Assembly: GCA_035452965.1 (NCBI GenBank)
Contig: DAOTCE010000028.1
Span: 1-64,000, forward strand
Direction: 5' to 3'
Length of the DNA stretch: 64,000 bases
DNA from: Candidatus Paceibacterota bacterium
GTDB lineage: Bacteria; Verrucomicrobiota; Verrucomicrobiia; Limisphaerales; UBA8199
The translations under genes were made by a program, and so were the position numbers. Of this stretch, positions 45,859-54,625 are shown piece by piece. The notes beneath the pieces were generated by a model. It was not told the origin of the DNA. It saw only the letters and a program-made list of their open reading frames with translations, and ran no database searches. Each line of letters opens with the position of its first letter. Position 1 is the stretch's first letter.

Positions 45859-45996
45859 AGGCCGAAATCCGAAGTCCGAAGTCCGAGACCAGCGCTGCCT
45901 TCCCGGCGGTGCTACGCCACCTTCGCATTTCCGCCCTCGGCCTTCGGGTTTCGGGTTTCGGCCCTCATTCGGATTTCGGCCTTCGGACTTCGGACT
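45846..45996. repeat. Imperfect inverted repeat with 7-bp periodicity
   Basis: Left side (45846-45887) is a string of heptamers such as CCGAAAT-CCGAAGT-CCGAAGT; right side (45943-45996) holds the inverse TTCGGGT, TTCGGAT and TTCGGACTTCGGACTTC. The left arm includes the histidine-kinase stop codon and the right arm ends 8 bp before the response-regulator start, so the element fills the gap between the two genes. Confidence 0.75.
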
Positions 45997-46003
45997 TCTT
46001 CTT

Positions 46004-46684
46004 ATGGAACGCATCCTGATCATCGAAGACGAACTCCCCATGCGCACCGCCCTCCAAGACGTGCTGGCCGGCGAGGGCTACCGCGTGCTGACAGCGCCCG
46101 ACGGCGAAACCGGCCTCCAGCGGGCCATCGAGGAGAAGCCCGACCTGATCCTGCTGGACATCATGATGCCCAAGCTCGACGGCTACGCCGTCTGCGCCGA
46201 GTTGCGCCGGCTTTCGAACCCCGTGCCAATCCTCATGCTGACCGCCAAGGGACAGGTGGAGGACCGCGTGCAGGGTTTGGATGTGGGCGCGGATGACTAC
46301 CTGATCAAGCCGTTCAGCACGGAAGAACTGCTGGCTCGCGTGCGGGCGATGCTGCGCCGCGTCCAGCGGCAAACGAAGTTGCCCACAAAACTCACCCTCG
46401 GCGAAACCCGGATAGACCTGGTCAGGCAAACCGCCACGCGCGGTCGTAAAGAACTGCACCTCACCGCCAAGGAATTCGCCATGTTGCGCCTGATGGCCGA
46501 GGCGCCGGGCACGCCGGTGTCGCGCGATCGGTTTCTGGACGTCGTTTGGGGTTACACCGCTTTCCCGACCACTCGCACGGTGGATAACCACATCGCCAGC
46601 CTCCGCGGCAAGCTCGAGCCCGACCCCGACCAACCCCGCTGGATCAAAACCGTCCACGGCGTCGGGTATAAGCTCGATCTGTGA
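46004..46684 (+). CDS. OmpR/PhoB-family response regulator
   Basis: 226 residues. Receiver: acidic pair in IIEDE, phospho-acceptor Asp52 in LLDIMMPKLDG, MLTAKG and YLIKPF. The C-terminal winged-helix DNA-binding domain ends FPTTRTVDNHIASLRGKLEPDP and HGVGYKL. It pairs with the upstream histidine kinase. I placed the start at ATG 46004; the upstream open frame is only the repeat. Confidence 0.95.
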   Translation: MERILIIEDELPMRTALQDVLAGEGYRVLTAPDGETGLQRAIEEKPDLILLDIMMPKLDGYAVCAELRRLSNPVPILMLTAKGQVEDRVQGLDVGADDYLIKPFSTEELLARVRAMLRRVQRQTKLPTKLTLGETRIDLVRQTATRGRKELHLTAKEFAMLRLMAEAPGTPVSRDRFLDVVWGYTAFPTTRTVDNHIASLRGKLEPDPDQPRWIKTVHGVGYKLDL

Positions 46685-46725
46685 ATTACCCCCCCCCAAA
46701 GACGCCAGGAAGTGGCAGTTAGTTT

Positions 46726-46822
46726 TTGGACTGCGGTGGCAGAGCGGAGCGACGACACCGCTTTCCGAGTGCGGTCCGGTTTCCGAAAGCGGTGTGGCGC
46801 TTCGCTTCCCACCGCAGTCCAA
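46726..46822. repeat. Palindromic repeat, TTGGACTGCGGTGG class
   Basis: The left arm 46726-46765 begins TTGGACTGCGGTGG and the right arm 46795-46822 plus neighbours returns its complement (CCACCGCAGTCCAA at 46809-46822), with small mismatches in the middle. It is preceded by C9 (46689-46697). From memory, similar palindromes are common in verrucomicrobial genomes. Confidence 0.75.
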
Positions 46823-47032
46823 GCCTTCGCCGGGCCTGCGCGCGGTTGCGGCCTTGCGGAACAAAACGCCCTGGCGTCCGGACTTCTGCCGGGCCCTGTA
46901 GCTTGTTTCGCGGGCAGCTCGAATTTACAAAAGGGTGACAACTCAGCGGCGGAACACACGTCAAACTGGGAGCGAAGAATTAAGAACAAGACTCTTATGA
47001 AAACTACTGCTGCGATCCGCTGGGCACGATCT

Positions 47033-47184
47033 CTCATTAGCACCGGGGCTTTAGCCCGGTGTAAACGCGCGGTGGCGAGCAGGAAACTGTTTCAACAGTT
47101 TGCCCGCAAACGGGGAAAGCCGTTGAAACGGCTGCCAGCCCCCGCCGCACCTCGACACCGGGCTGAAGCCCCGGTGTTAATGAG
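47033..47184. repeat. MITE-like element with 30-bp terminal inverted repeats
   Basis: The left end 47033-47062 (CTCATTAGCACCGGGGC...) matches the inverse of 47155-47184 (...GCCCCGGTGTTAATGAG) except for about two bases. An inner pair around CTGTTTCAAC (47087) and GTTGAAACGG (47122) adds a second stem. The right end supplies the ATG used by the next gene. Confidence 0.8.
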
Positions 47185-50100
47185 AGGCGTTGACCTGGCG
47201 CGGGCGAGCTGCGCACTGGCCGTGATCTCGCTGCTGCTCGCGACACTCGCCCTGCCGGTCTCACCCGCCTGCGCGGCGACCAACGACCTCACTATCGCCA
47301 TCCAGCGCGGGCTGTTCGAGGAGGAAGCCAATCAGAACCTGGGCGCGGCCATTCAGGCCTACCAAACCGTCGCCAGTCAATTCGACAAGGACCGCAAGCT
47401 CGCCGCCACGGCCATCTTTCGCCTCGGTGAATGCTACCGCAAACAAGGGAACACCAACGACGCCGCGGCGCAGTATGAGCGCATCCTGCGCGAGTTCTCC
47501 GACCAGCCGACGCTCGTCACCCTCAGCCGCCAGAACCTGGCGGGGCTCGGCGCCGTGCCGGCAACAGCGGCCGTCTCCGCCCAATCGCAGGCCTTCCTCG
47601 CAGCGGAAGCTGAGCGCATGGCTCTGGGGAATCAGATCAGGGCGCTCCAAGAGCTGCCGAAGGACAAGCTCCGCATTGCCGTGCAGCAGAGTTATCCGAA
47701 CCCGGTCTTCACCGCACTGATGCAGAAGCTCTCAGAGGCGGAGCAGAACCTTGCCGCCCTCCAGCAGACGCATAGTTCCCAGCATCCCGTGGTGACGTCG
47801 GAAAAGGCCCGCTTGGAAGCCCTCAACAAGCAGATAGATGAGCAGGTCGAAGGTGTATTGAAGGGATTGGAGGTGAAGCGCGATGTAGCTGCAAAACTGG
47901 CGAAGGAATTCCAGGCGCAAGTGAGCGCGCCAGCCGCGACAGCCGCCCCCGTTCTCTCGGACGCCGCGCGGCAGGAGCAAAGGCGGCTGATGGAAGCAGA
48001 AATCAAACTGCTGGAGAAGCAGGTGGACTCGCAAAAGCGGCTGGTGCAGGCCGGCGGCGCCCCGTGGGACAGCACGGTGCCCACCGAGCGCGAGCTGCTG
48101 AAGCTGAGGCGGCAGTTGGCGGCGCTCGAGGCGGGCCAGCCGATTCAGATGGCCGCCGCCGAACCCGCCGCCCCCGCCGTCTCCAGCGAGGCCGACGAAT
48201 TGCGGCGCATCCAGGCCCTGGTGAGGGACAGCCCGGACCTGATCAACGCCCCGCAGGCGGCGGGTGAGACGCTGCTCCAGACGGCAGCGGCCCAGGGCAA
48301 ACTGGCTGTGGTGAAGCTGCTGCTGGACAACGGCGCGGCGGTGGACGGCCTGCAGCAACCGGGCCTGACGGCCCTGCATTACGCCGCCGGCAACGGTCAC
48401 AAGGCCATCGTGGACCTGCTCTTGAGCAAGGGCGCCAAGCCCGGGGCTCAGACTGAGGACGGCGTCACTGCGCTGCACCTGGCCGCCCGCAAGGGTTACG
48501 AGGAGGTCGCCAAGGCGCTCCTGGCCGCCGGAGCGCCGGTAAATGCCAAGACCACAGCCAACGACCAGCGTGACCGTCCAGGCAGCACCCTGAAGTATTC
48601 GCTAATCTCGGCCGGCCAAACGCCGCTGCACCTGGCCGCGAACGCAGGTTACGCCGGGCTGGTCGAGTTGCTGCTCGCCAAGGGAGCGGACCCCGATGTC
48701 GTGGACGGCTCCGGTCGCACGGCGCTCAGCTATGCGGTGGAGCGGCATTCCCAACCGGTCGCGCAAGCCCTGGTGGCGGCCAAGGCCGATCCCAATGCCG
48801 GGTCCAGCAACCTGCCGCTGACGGTGGCCGCTTACTATGGCGAATTGCCCGCGCTGAAGCTGCTACTGGCCAGCGGCGCCGACCCCAATCTCAACACCAA
48901 TATCACCCAGAACTTCAGTGGGGTGTATGGAGTGCCTCCTAATCAAATCTTCACGGCTACTCCGCTCGCCCTTGCGGTCAAGAAGAACCGCGCCGAGGCT
49001 GTGACCGAACTCATCCGGGCCAAGGCCGACCCGAACGGCTCCCTGCCCGGGGGTAACCGTCTGATCTTCGGCGCCCTGTACAACGCCCCGACGCTCAAGG
49101 CCCTGCTGGAGGGCGGGGCCGATCCGAACCTCCGCGGGCAGGAGGACAAGTCGCCGCTGCTGTGTGCAGTGGAGATAGAGGGAGGGCAGCCGGCAGTGGA
49201 ATTGCTGCTGGCCTGCAAGGCCGACCCGAATGTCGGGCAACCGAAGGACGGCTGGACCCCGCTCCACGAGGCGGCAAAGCGTGGCCGGAAGGAGATTGCC
49301 GAGCTGCTGCTGAAGGCTGGCGCGGACGTGAATAGCAAGTCACAGAACGGGTCTACACCTCTGCATGCAGCGGTGTACAGCAACCAGCGAGAGGTGGCCG
49401 AGGTGCTGCTGGCCCACAAGGCCGATCCCAATGCGAAGGAGGGCGGCGAGGGCTGGACACCACTTCACTTCGCGGTGCGGGATGGCCGGCGGGAACTGGT
49501 CGAGCTGCTGCTGGCCAACAAGGCCGATCCCAACGAGCGAGACAGCAAGGGGCAAACACCGCTGGACATGGCCAAGAGCCAGTGGCCGCTGCCGCCGCCA
49601 GGCATGGGCGGGCCCTATGGGCTTCCCGGCCAGCCGCCGTCTTCTACCCCCAGGCAACCGGAGCCCAAGCCCGAGCCGATGGCCGACCTGCTGCGGCGGC
49701 ACGGGGCGACGGATGAGCTGCCGGCGTTGGACCGGATTGGTGTGTCCCGCCGCGCGACGGGTTACTCGCAGTACGTGTTGACGAAGGGCGCCAACGACTG
49801 GAGCCAATTCACACTGCTGGACCTGATCGGCCTGCAATACGGTTTCCTGGCGACTTCCCCAAGCCTGGAAGAGCACAGCCGCCAATACTACAATGCCTTC
49901 GTTGACGCTGACTGGAATCCGGGCCGCCTTGTCGGTTTTCCTGACCTCGCCAATCTGCGCATTCGGCGGCCTGCGCCCGGTCATAAGACCTGGCAGGAGC
50001 AGGCGGTTGACCTGCGCCCGGTGCTGGAGTCCGGCGATTGCACCAAAGACGTGCGGGTGGAATGGGGCGACGTGGTGGAGGTCCCCGAGGCCGTGCATCC

Positions 50101-51988
50101 GCTGAATGAGCGGTGGCCCGGCTTCTCCCAGCAGGAACTGGGCAACCTAAGGAAATGCTTGTCGCGGCAGGTCGAGATCGTCGTCGAGGGCCGGGGGACG
50201 AATATCACACTGACACCGAAGATCGAAATGCCCTTCCCCGGGACAGGCCGTGAGTCCGTGATCACCTCCCGAACTCCGTTCTGGCTCAAGCCGGTGCTGC
50301 TCCAGTCGATGCTGGTGCTCAGTTCGTCGGACTTGTCCCGGGTGAAGGTGACGCGGCGGGACCCGGCCACGGGCGAGAAGCGCGAGTGGGTGGTGGATTG
50401 CTCGGAGGGCAAACCCGCGCCGGGGTTATGGCTCCGGGACGGGGACCGGATCGAGGTGCCGGAGAGGGGCGATGGCACCGCCGGAGTGCGCCCGTCCTCG
50501 GGCGCAGCGACGTCCCGCCAGAGTGCGGGTTTGGGAGCTCCCAGCCTGCCAGGACAATCTGAGGTTGCTGCGCCCGAGGACGGGCGCACTCCGATCCCGC
50601 CGGCGGTGATTGACCCGGCGACAGGGCTTCCAATGAGCGGCCCGTCGGTGTCGCCCAGCCAGGCGCCGCCACCGGCTCTGTCGCAGCCGGGGGCACGTCC
50701 CGCCCGGCAGATACCCGGGCGCAAGCTGCGGCTGCCTCCGGGCCAGGCGCCGCAGGCTGCCAGGACCGACCATCTGGACATCGGCGGCGTGCGTTACTCT
50801 CCCAAGGCGGACGACCCGGACCTGGTGAACGCCGGCTACCACAAGGACCCCTCGGCCAGGCCGCGGACAGGCGAGTGCTGGGAACAGCGGGCCGCATCGG
50901 AACTCAGCGGCCGGGCGGCCAACGCCGTCTGGACCGGCACCGATATGGTCGTCTTCGGCGGCGAGGGCATGGGCACCAGCTTCGCCGACGGCGCGCGCTA
51001 TTGCCTGGCGGAAGACACCTGGGCCATGCTGCCGGCCAAAGGCGCGCCCTCATCGCGGACAGGTCATGCAATGCTCTGGACAGGCAAGGAAGTGATTGTC
51101 TGGGGCGGCTTCGGCGGATTACGGGGCAATAACACGAACCGCAACGACGGGGCGCGTTACAATCCCTCCACCGACACCTGGACCCCGGTCTCCACCCGCA
51201 ATGCCCCGTCTGCCCGCTTCGATTTCCCGGCCGTCTGGACGGGGAAGGAAATGTTGGTGTGGGGCGGCTATACCGACGCCCACAGCCGCTACCAGGGCGC
51301 CCACGCCGATGCCTACCTCAACACCGGGGGCCGTTACAATCCGTCCAGCGACACCTGGCAGGCCATCACAACCCGTGGCGCCCCCTCCCGCCGTTCCTTT
51401 CACTCCCTTATCTGGACCGGCAAGGAGACGATTGCCTGGGGCGGCGGCAACGCCAGCAAAGTACTCAACGACGGCTACCGCTATAATCCCAACCGGGACT
51501 CCTGGACCCCGATCGGCACTGACGGCGCGCCCAGCCCGCGCTATGGCCACGTCTCCGTCTGGACCGGCAAGGAAATGATCGTCTGGGGCGGCAGCACGCG
51601 CGAGGCAGCTTCCCCGTCGGATTACCTCGAAAACGGCGCGCGCTATAACCCGGAAACGGATACCTGGAAGCCCATCTCCAGCATTGGCGCGCCGAAAGGC
51701 AGGGTCTCGGTCTCGGCGGTTTGGACGGGCACCGAGATGGTCCTCTGGGGCGGAGTCAATGACTCGCAGGACAACGGCGGCCGCTTCGTTGGCACCGGCG
51801 CCCGTTACAATCCCGCCACCGACACCTGGACGGAAATCACCACGTCCGGCGCGCCGTCGCCGCGCCTGACCAGCGTCGTGTGGACCGGCGACGGGCTGCT
51901 GACCTTCGGCGGCTACAACGGGATGCACCTGAACGAGACGTGGTATTACTCGCCGCAGCGCACGCTTTACCCGTACGCCAGGCGATGA
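47180..51988 (+). CDS. Very large secreted ankyrin-repeat/kelch-repeat protein
   Basis: 1602 residues from ATG 47180, giving a classic signal peptide (SCALAVISLLLATLALPVSPACAA). Order: TPR-like segment (AIQAYQTVASQFDKD, FRLGECYRKQGNTNDAAAQYERIL), coiled coil, about 12 ankyrin repeats (nt 48240-49580; TPLHLAANAGYAGLVELLLAKGADP), a middle region with no family I know, a Pro-rich linker containing a palindromic repeat, then about seven kelch-like blades (nt 50900-51960; WTGKEMIVWGG). ATG 46997 (MKTTAAIRWAR) is in frame and may be the ancestral start, with the palindromic element inserted into the signal-peptide coding region. Role unknown; probably protein binding at the cell surface or periplasm. 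Confidence 0.75.
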   Translation: MRGVDLARASCALAVISLLLATLALPVSPACAATNDLTIAIQRGLFEEEANQNLGAAIQAYQTVASQFDKDRKLAATAIFRLGECYRKQGNTNDAAAQYERILREFSDQPTLVTLSRQNLAGLGAVPATAAVSAQSQAFLAAEAERMALGNQIRALQELPKDKLRIAVQQSYPNPVFTALMQKLSEAEQNLAALQQTHSSQHPVVTSEKARLEALNKQIDEQVEGVLKGLEVKRDVAAKLAKEFQAQVSAPAATAAPVLSDAARQEQRRLMEAEIKLLEKQVDSQKRLVQAGGAPWDSTVPTERELLKLRRQLAALEAGQPIQMAAAEPAAPAVSSEADELRRIQALVRDSPDLINAPQAAGETLLQTAAAQGKLAVVKLLLDNGAAVDGLQQPGLTALHYAAGNGHKAIVDLLLSKGAKPGAQTEDGVTALHLAARKGYEEVAKALLAAGAPVNAKTTANDQRDRPGSTLKYSLISAGQTPLHLAANAGYAGLVELLLAKGADPDVVDGSGRTALSYAVERHSQPVAQALVAAKADPNAGSSNLPLTVAAYYGELPALKLLLASGADPNLNTNITQNFSGVYGVPPNQIFTATPLALAVKKNRAEAVTELIRAKADPNGSLPGGNRLIFGALYNAPTLKALLEGGADPNLRGQEDKSPLLCAVEIEGGQPAVELLLACKADPNVGQPKDGWTPLHEAAKRGRKEIAELLLKAGADVNSKSQNGSTPLHAAVYSNQREVAEVLLAHKADPNAKEGGEGWTPLHFAVRDGRRELVELLLANKADPNERDSKGQTPLDMAKSQWPLPPPGMGGPYGLPGQPPSSTPRQPEPKPEPMADLLRRHGATDELPALDRIGVSRRATGYSQYVLTKGANDWSQFTLLDLIGLQYGFLATSPSLEEHSRQYYNAFVDADWNPGRLVGFPDLANLRIRRPAPGHKTWQEQAVDLRPVLESGDCTKDVRVEWGDVVEVPEAVHPLNERWPGFSQQELGNLRKCLSRQVEIVVEGRGTNITLTPKIEMPFPGTGRESVITSRTPFWLKPVLLQSMLVLSSSDLSRVKVTRRDPATGEKREWVVDCSEGKPAPGLWLRDGDRIEVPERGDGTAGVRPSSGAATSRQSAGLGAPSLPGQSEVAAPEDGRTPIPPAVIDPATGLPMSGPSVSPSQAPPPALSQPGARPARQIPGRKLRLPPGQAPQAARTDHLDIGGVRYSPKADDPDLVNAGYHKDPSARPRTGECWEQRAASELSGRAANAVWTGTDMVVFGGEGMGTSFADGARYCLAEDTWAMLPAKGAPSSRTGHAMLWTGKEVIVWGGFGGLRGNNTNRNDGARYNPSTDTWTPVSTRNAPSARFDFPAVWTGKEMLVWGGYTDAHSRYQGAHADAYLNTGGRYNPSSDTWQAITTRGAPSRRSFHSLIWTGKETIAWGGGNASKVLNDGYRYNPNRDSWTPIGTDGAPSPRYGHVSVWTGKEMIVWGGSTREAASPSDYLENGARYNPETDTWKPISSIGAPKGRVSVSAVWTGTEMVLWGGVNDSQDNGGRFVGTGARYNPATDTWTEITTSGAPSPRLTSVVWTGDGLLTFGGYNGMHLNETWYYSPQRTLYPYARR
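50482..50593. repeat. Perfect 27-bp inverted repeat inside a coding region
   Basis: 50482-50508 (begins CGGAGTGCGCCCGTCCTCGG) and 50567-50593 are exact reverse complements, 58 bp apart, within the ankyrin/kelch gene. It is translated in frame as a Pro/Ser/Gly-rich linker (GVRPSSGAATS ... EVAAPEDGRTP). Confidence 0.9.
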
Positions 51989-51989
51989 T

Positions 51990-52012
51990 CTTTCCGGCGG
52001 CAGCGGCCGGAA
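51990..52012 (+). terminator. Possible hairpin after the ankyrin/kelch gene
   Basis: CTTTCCGGCGGCAGCGGCCGGAAG folds into a stem directly after the stop, but there is no T-run. Confidence 0.3.
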
Positions 52013-52183
52013 GAGGGAGCATTCCATGGCGAGGCCATGGCGGACAAATGCGTGCGCAGGTTGTGCGCCAACCGTGGTCGGGAACGCCGGCGGATGCCGA
52101 CGGCGTGGGGTGACGAACCCTGCGGCTGCGGCGAAGGCTGATTTTGCTAGCGGACGGGGCGCGCGCGCGTAAGCTTCCGCGCG

Positions 52184-53539
52184 ATGCTCAACTACATCTG
52201 GCTGGGGCTGATCGTGCTGGCCGTCATCATTGGCGGCTGCAACGACAACCTCAAAGCCGTTGCGGACAAGAGCTTCGAAATGGCCGAGTTCGCGGTGATG
52301 AAGACCGCGCTGCCGCTGGTCGGCATCATGGCGTTGTGGCTTGGCATCATGCGGCTGGCGGAACGCGCCGGCCTGGTGGCGTTGCTGGCGCGCGCCCTGC
52401 GACCGCTCATGCGCTGGCTCTTCCCCGATGTGCCCGTCGAACATCCGGCGATGGGCTCCATCCTCCTGAACATGGCCGCCAATATCCTCGGCCTCGGCAA
52501 CGCTTCGACCCCCCTGGGCCTGCGCGCCATGAAGGACCTGGAGACGCTCAATCAGCGGCCCGGCACGGCCACCAACGCCATGTGCATGCTGCTGGCCCTC
52601 AATACCAGCTCCGTCCAACTCATTCCCGTCACTGCCATCGCCATCCTGGCGGCCAACAAATCCAACAACCCCACCGCCATCGTCGGCACCGCCCTCATGG
52701 CGACGATCTGCGCCGCCACCTCCGCCGTCCTCACCGCCAAGCTGCTGGGCCGGTTGCCGTTCTACCGATTGCCGCCGCTAGCCGCGCCCCCGCCAAATGA
52801 GACTCCAACGGTGGGGCCGCCGCCGGCGAATCCCAACAACGACAAGTCGCCGGTAAAGGAAGCCTCCACGCTCGTGCCGCTGCAATGGTGGGGCAAGCTC
52901 ATCTTGTCGGCCTTTGGGGTGTTCTTCCTCTACCTGTTCCTGCGCCAGGCCTTCCCCGCGCTGCTGGGACTCCCGCTGTCCCCCGAAGCGGCCGGCCGGT
53001 CCACCTTTGTCTGTGTCGTGGACGCCATCTCGAAGCTGTCCATTCCCCTGATGCTCTCGATCTTCCCGCTGTATGCCATCCTGCGCGGGGTCAAGGTCTA
53101 TGAGGAGTTCGTGGACGGCGCGAAGGAAGGCTTCGACGTCGCCTTGCGCATCATCCCTTACCTCGTTGCGATCCTGGTGGCAATCGGCATGTTCCGCGCC
53201 GCCGGGGGCATTGACCTCTTGAGCCGGATGCTGGCGCCGGCGATGTTGGCCATCGGTTTCCCCCCCGACTTGCTCCCGCTGGTGCTGATGCGCCCGCTGA
53301 GCGGCAGCGGCACGCTCGGCATCTTCACCGAGCTGGTTAAACAGTTCGGGCCGGACCACCTGACCGTGCGCATGGCAGGCACCATCTTCGGCAGCACCGA
53401 AACGACGTTCTATGTGCTGGCGGTGTATTTCGGCTCCGTGGGCGTGAAAAAGACGCGCTACGCGCTTCCCGCCGGAATAGTGTCCGACTCAGTCGGAGTC
53501 ATCGCGTCGGTGATCTTCTGCCGGCTGGTGTTCGGGTAA
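52184..53539 (+). CDS. Fused SpmA-SpmB nucleoside-recognition (Gate) membrane protein
   Basis: 451 residues, two Gate-domain halves. The SpmA-like half starts MLNYIWLGLIVLAVIIGG with ILLNMAANILGLGNASTPLGLRAM; the SpmB-like half has FVDGAKEGFDVALRIIPYLVAILVAIGMFRAAGG and LPLVLMRPLSGSGTLG. In Bacillus the two are separate spore-maturation genes; fused forms occur in many non-sporulating bacteria where the transported ligand is unknown. A Pro-rich linker (about residues 205-225) joins the halves. Confidence 0.88.
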   Translation: MLNYIWLGLIVLAVIIGGCNDNLKAVADKSFEMAEFAVMKTALPLVGIMALWLGIMRLAERAGLVALLARALRPLMRWLFPDVPVEHPAMGSILLNMAANILGLGNASTPLGLRAMKDLETLNQRPGTATNAMCMLLALNTSSVQLIPVTAIAILAANKSNNPTAIVGTALMATICAATSAVLTAKLLGRLPFYRLPPLAAPPPNETPTVGPPPANPNNDKSPVKEASTLVPLQWWGKLILSAFGVFFLYLFLRQAFPALLGLPLSPEAAGRSTFVCVVDAISKLSIPLMLSIFPLYAILRGVKVYEEFVDGAKEGFDVALRIIPYLVAILVAIGMFRAAGGIDLLSRMLAPAMLAIGFPPDLLPLVLMRPLSGSGTLGIFTELVKQFGPDHLTVRMAGTIFGSTETTFYVLAVYFGSVGVKKTRYALPAGIVSDSVGVIASVIFCRLVFG

Positions 53540-53574
53540 GGTTGCCCGCCGCGAACGACGCGCCGGGGCCTGCT

Positions 53575-54516
53575 TCAGGGGGCCACTTCCTGCGGGCCTT
53601 TGCCCCCGTTCACCAGGAACAACACAGCCATACGCACCGCCAGACCATTGGTTACCTGTTGGAGAACCACAGATCGGTCGCAGTCGGCAATCTCGCTGTC
53701 AATCTCCACGCCCCGGTTGATCGGGCCGGGGTGCATGATCAGGGCATCCGGTTTGGTGCGGGCCAGCCGGGTCTTATTCAGGCCAAAAAGGCTGGCATAC
53801 TCGCCAAGGCTGGGGAACATGGACTTGCGCTGGCGCTCGTGCTGGATGCGCAGCAGGTTGATGATGTCCGCCTCACGAATGGCCTCCTCCACGTCGTGGG
53901 TCACCCGGCAGCCCATTTGCTCGAACACGCGCGGCACAAGCGTCGAGGGCCCGCAGAGGGTTACTTTGGCGCCCAGCTTGGTCAGGGCCCAAATGTCCGA
54001 CCGCGCCACGCGGCTGTAGAGAATGTCCCCCAGGATCGTGACATTCAGACCCTCGATGCGGCCTTTCTTCTCGCGGATGGTGAAGGTGTCCAGCAAGGCC
54101 TGGGTGGGATGCTCGTGCGCGCCGTCACCGGCGTTAATAACGCTGGCGTTGAGCACCCGGGCCAGGAAATGCGCCGCGCCCGACGCGCAGTGGCGGATGA
54201 CGATGATATCAATATTGAGCGCCTCCAGGTTGCGGGCCGTATCCTTCAGGGTCTCGCCCTTCTTGAGTGAGGAGGCCTCCGCCGTGAAGTTGATGATGTC
54301 CGCCGATAGCCGCTGCTCGGAAAGCTCGAAGCTGGTGCGCGTGCGGGTGGAAGGCTCCACAAACAGGTTGATGACCGTCTTGCCGCGCAACGCCGGGACC
54401 TTCTTGATCGCTCGCTCGCCCACGGCTTTGAAGGCGCGCGCGGTATCGAGCACTGTGGTGATTTCATCCGCCGTGAGCGATTCAATGTCGAGCAGATGTT
54501 TGCGATTCCAGCTCAT
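53575..54516 (-). CDS. pyrB: Aspartate carbamoyltransferase catalytic subunit PyrB
   Basis: It makes N-carbamoyl-aspartate in pyrimidine synthesis. 313 residues from ATG 54516: carbamoyl-phosphate motif FVEPSTRTRTSFE, SSLKKGETLKDT, IIVIRHCASGAAHFLA, HPTQALLDTFTI, HERQ in LLRIQHERQ, and MHPGPINRG. The Ser-Lys loop (SLKKGE) fits aspartate rather than ornithine transferases. It lies 109 bp downstream of pyrR on the same strand. Confidence 0.96.
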   Translation of the reverse strand: MSWNRKHLLDIESLTADEITTVLDTARAFKAVGERAIKKVPALRGKTVINLFVEPSTRTRTSFELSEQRLSADIINFTAEASSLKKGETLKDTARNLEALNIDIIVIRHCASGAAHFLARVLNASVINAGDGAHEHPTQALLDTFTIREKKGRIEGLNVTILGDILYSRVARSDIWALTKLGAKVTLCGPSTLVPRVFEQMGCRVTHDVEEAIREADIINLLRIQHERQRKSMFPSLGEYASLFGLNKTRLARTKPDALIMHPGPINRGVEIDSEIADCDRSVVLQQVTNGLAVRMAVLFLVNGGKGPQEVAP

Positions 54517-54625
54517 GGCAAGAAACGAGGCAATGAAGTCATGGAGCGGCGCAATGCGCGCACACTGGAGGTCATCCTCTTCCCATTGGTACAATACCCC
54601 ATCTCTGCAGCTCTTTGTATGTGCT

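Noticed and set aside
45846..45996. CRISPR-like array
   Set aside because: The unit is only 7 bp, repeats occur on both strands and there are no spacers or cas genes.
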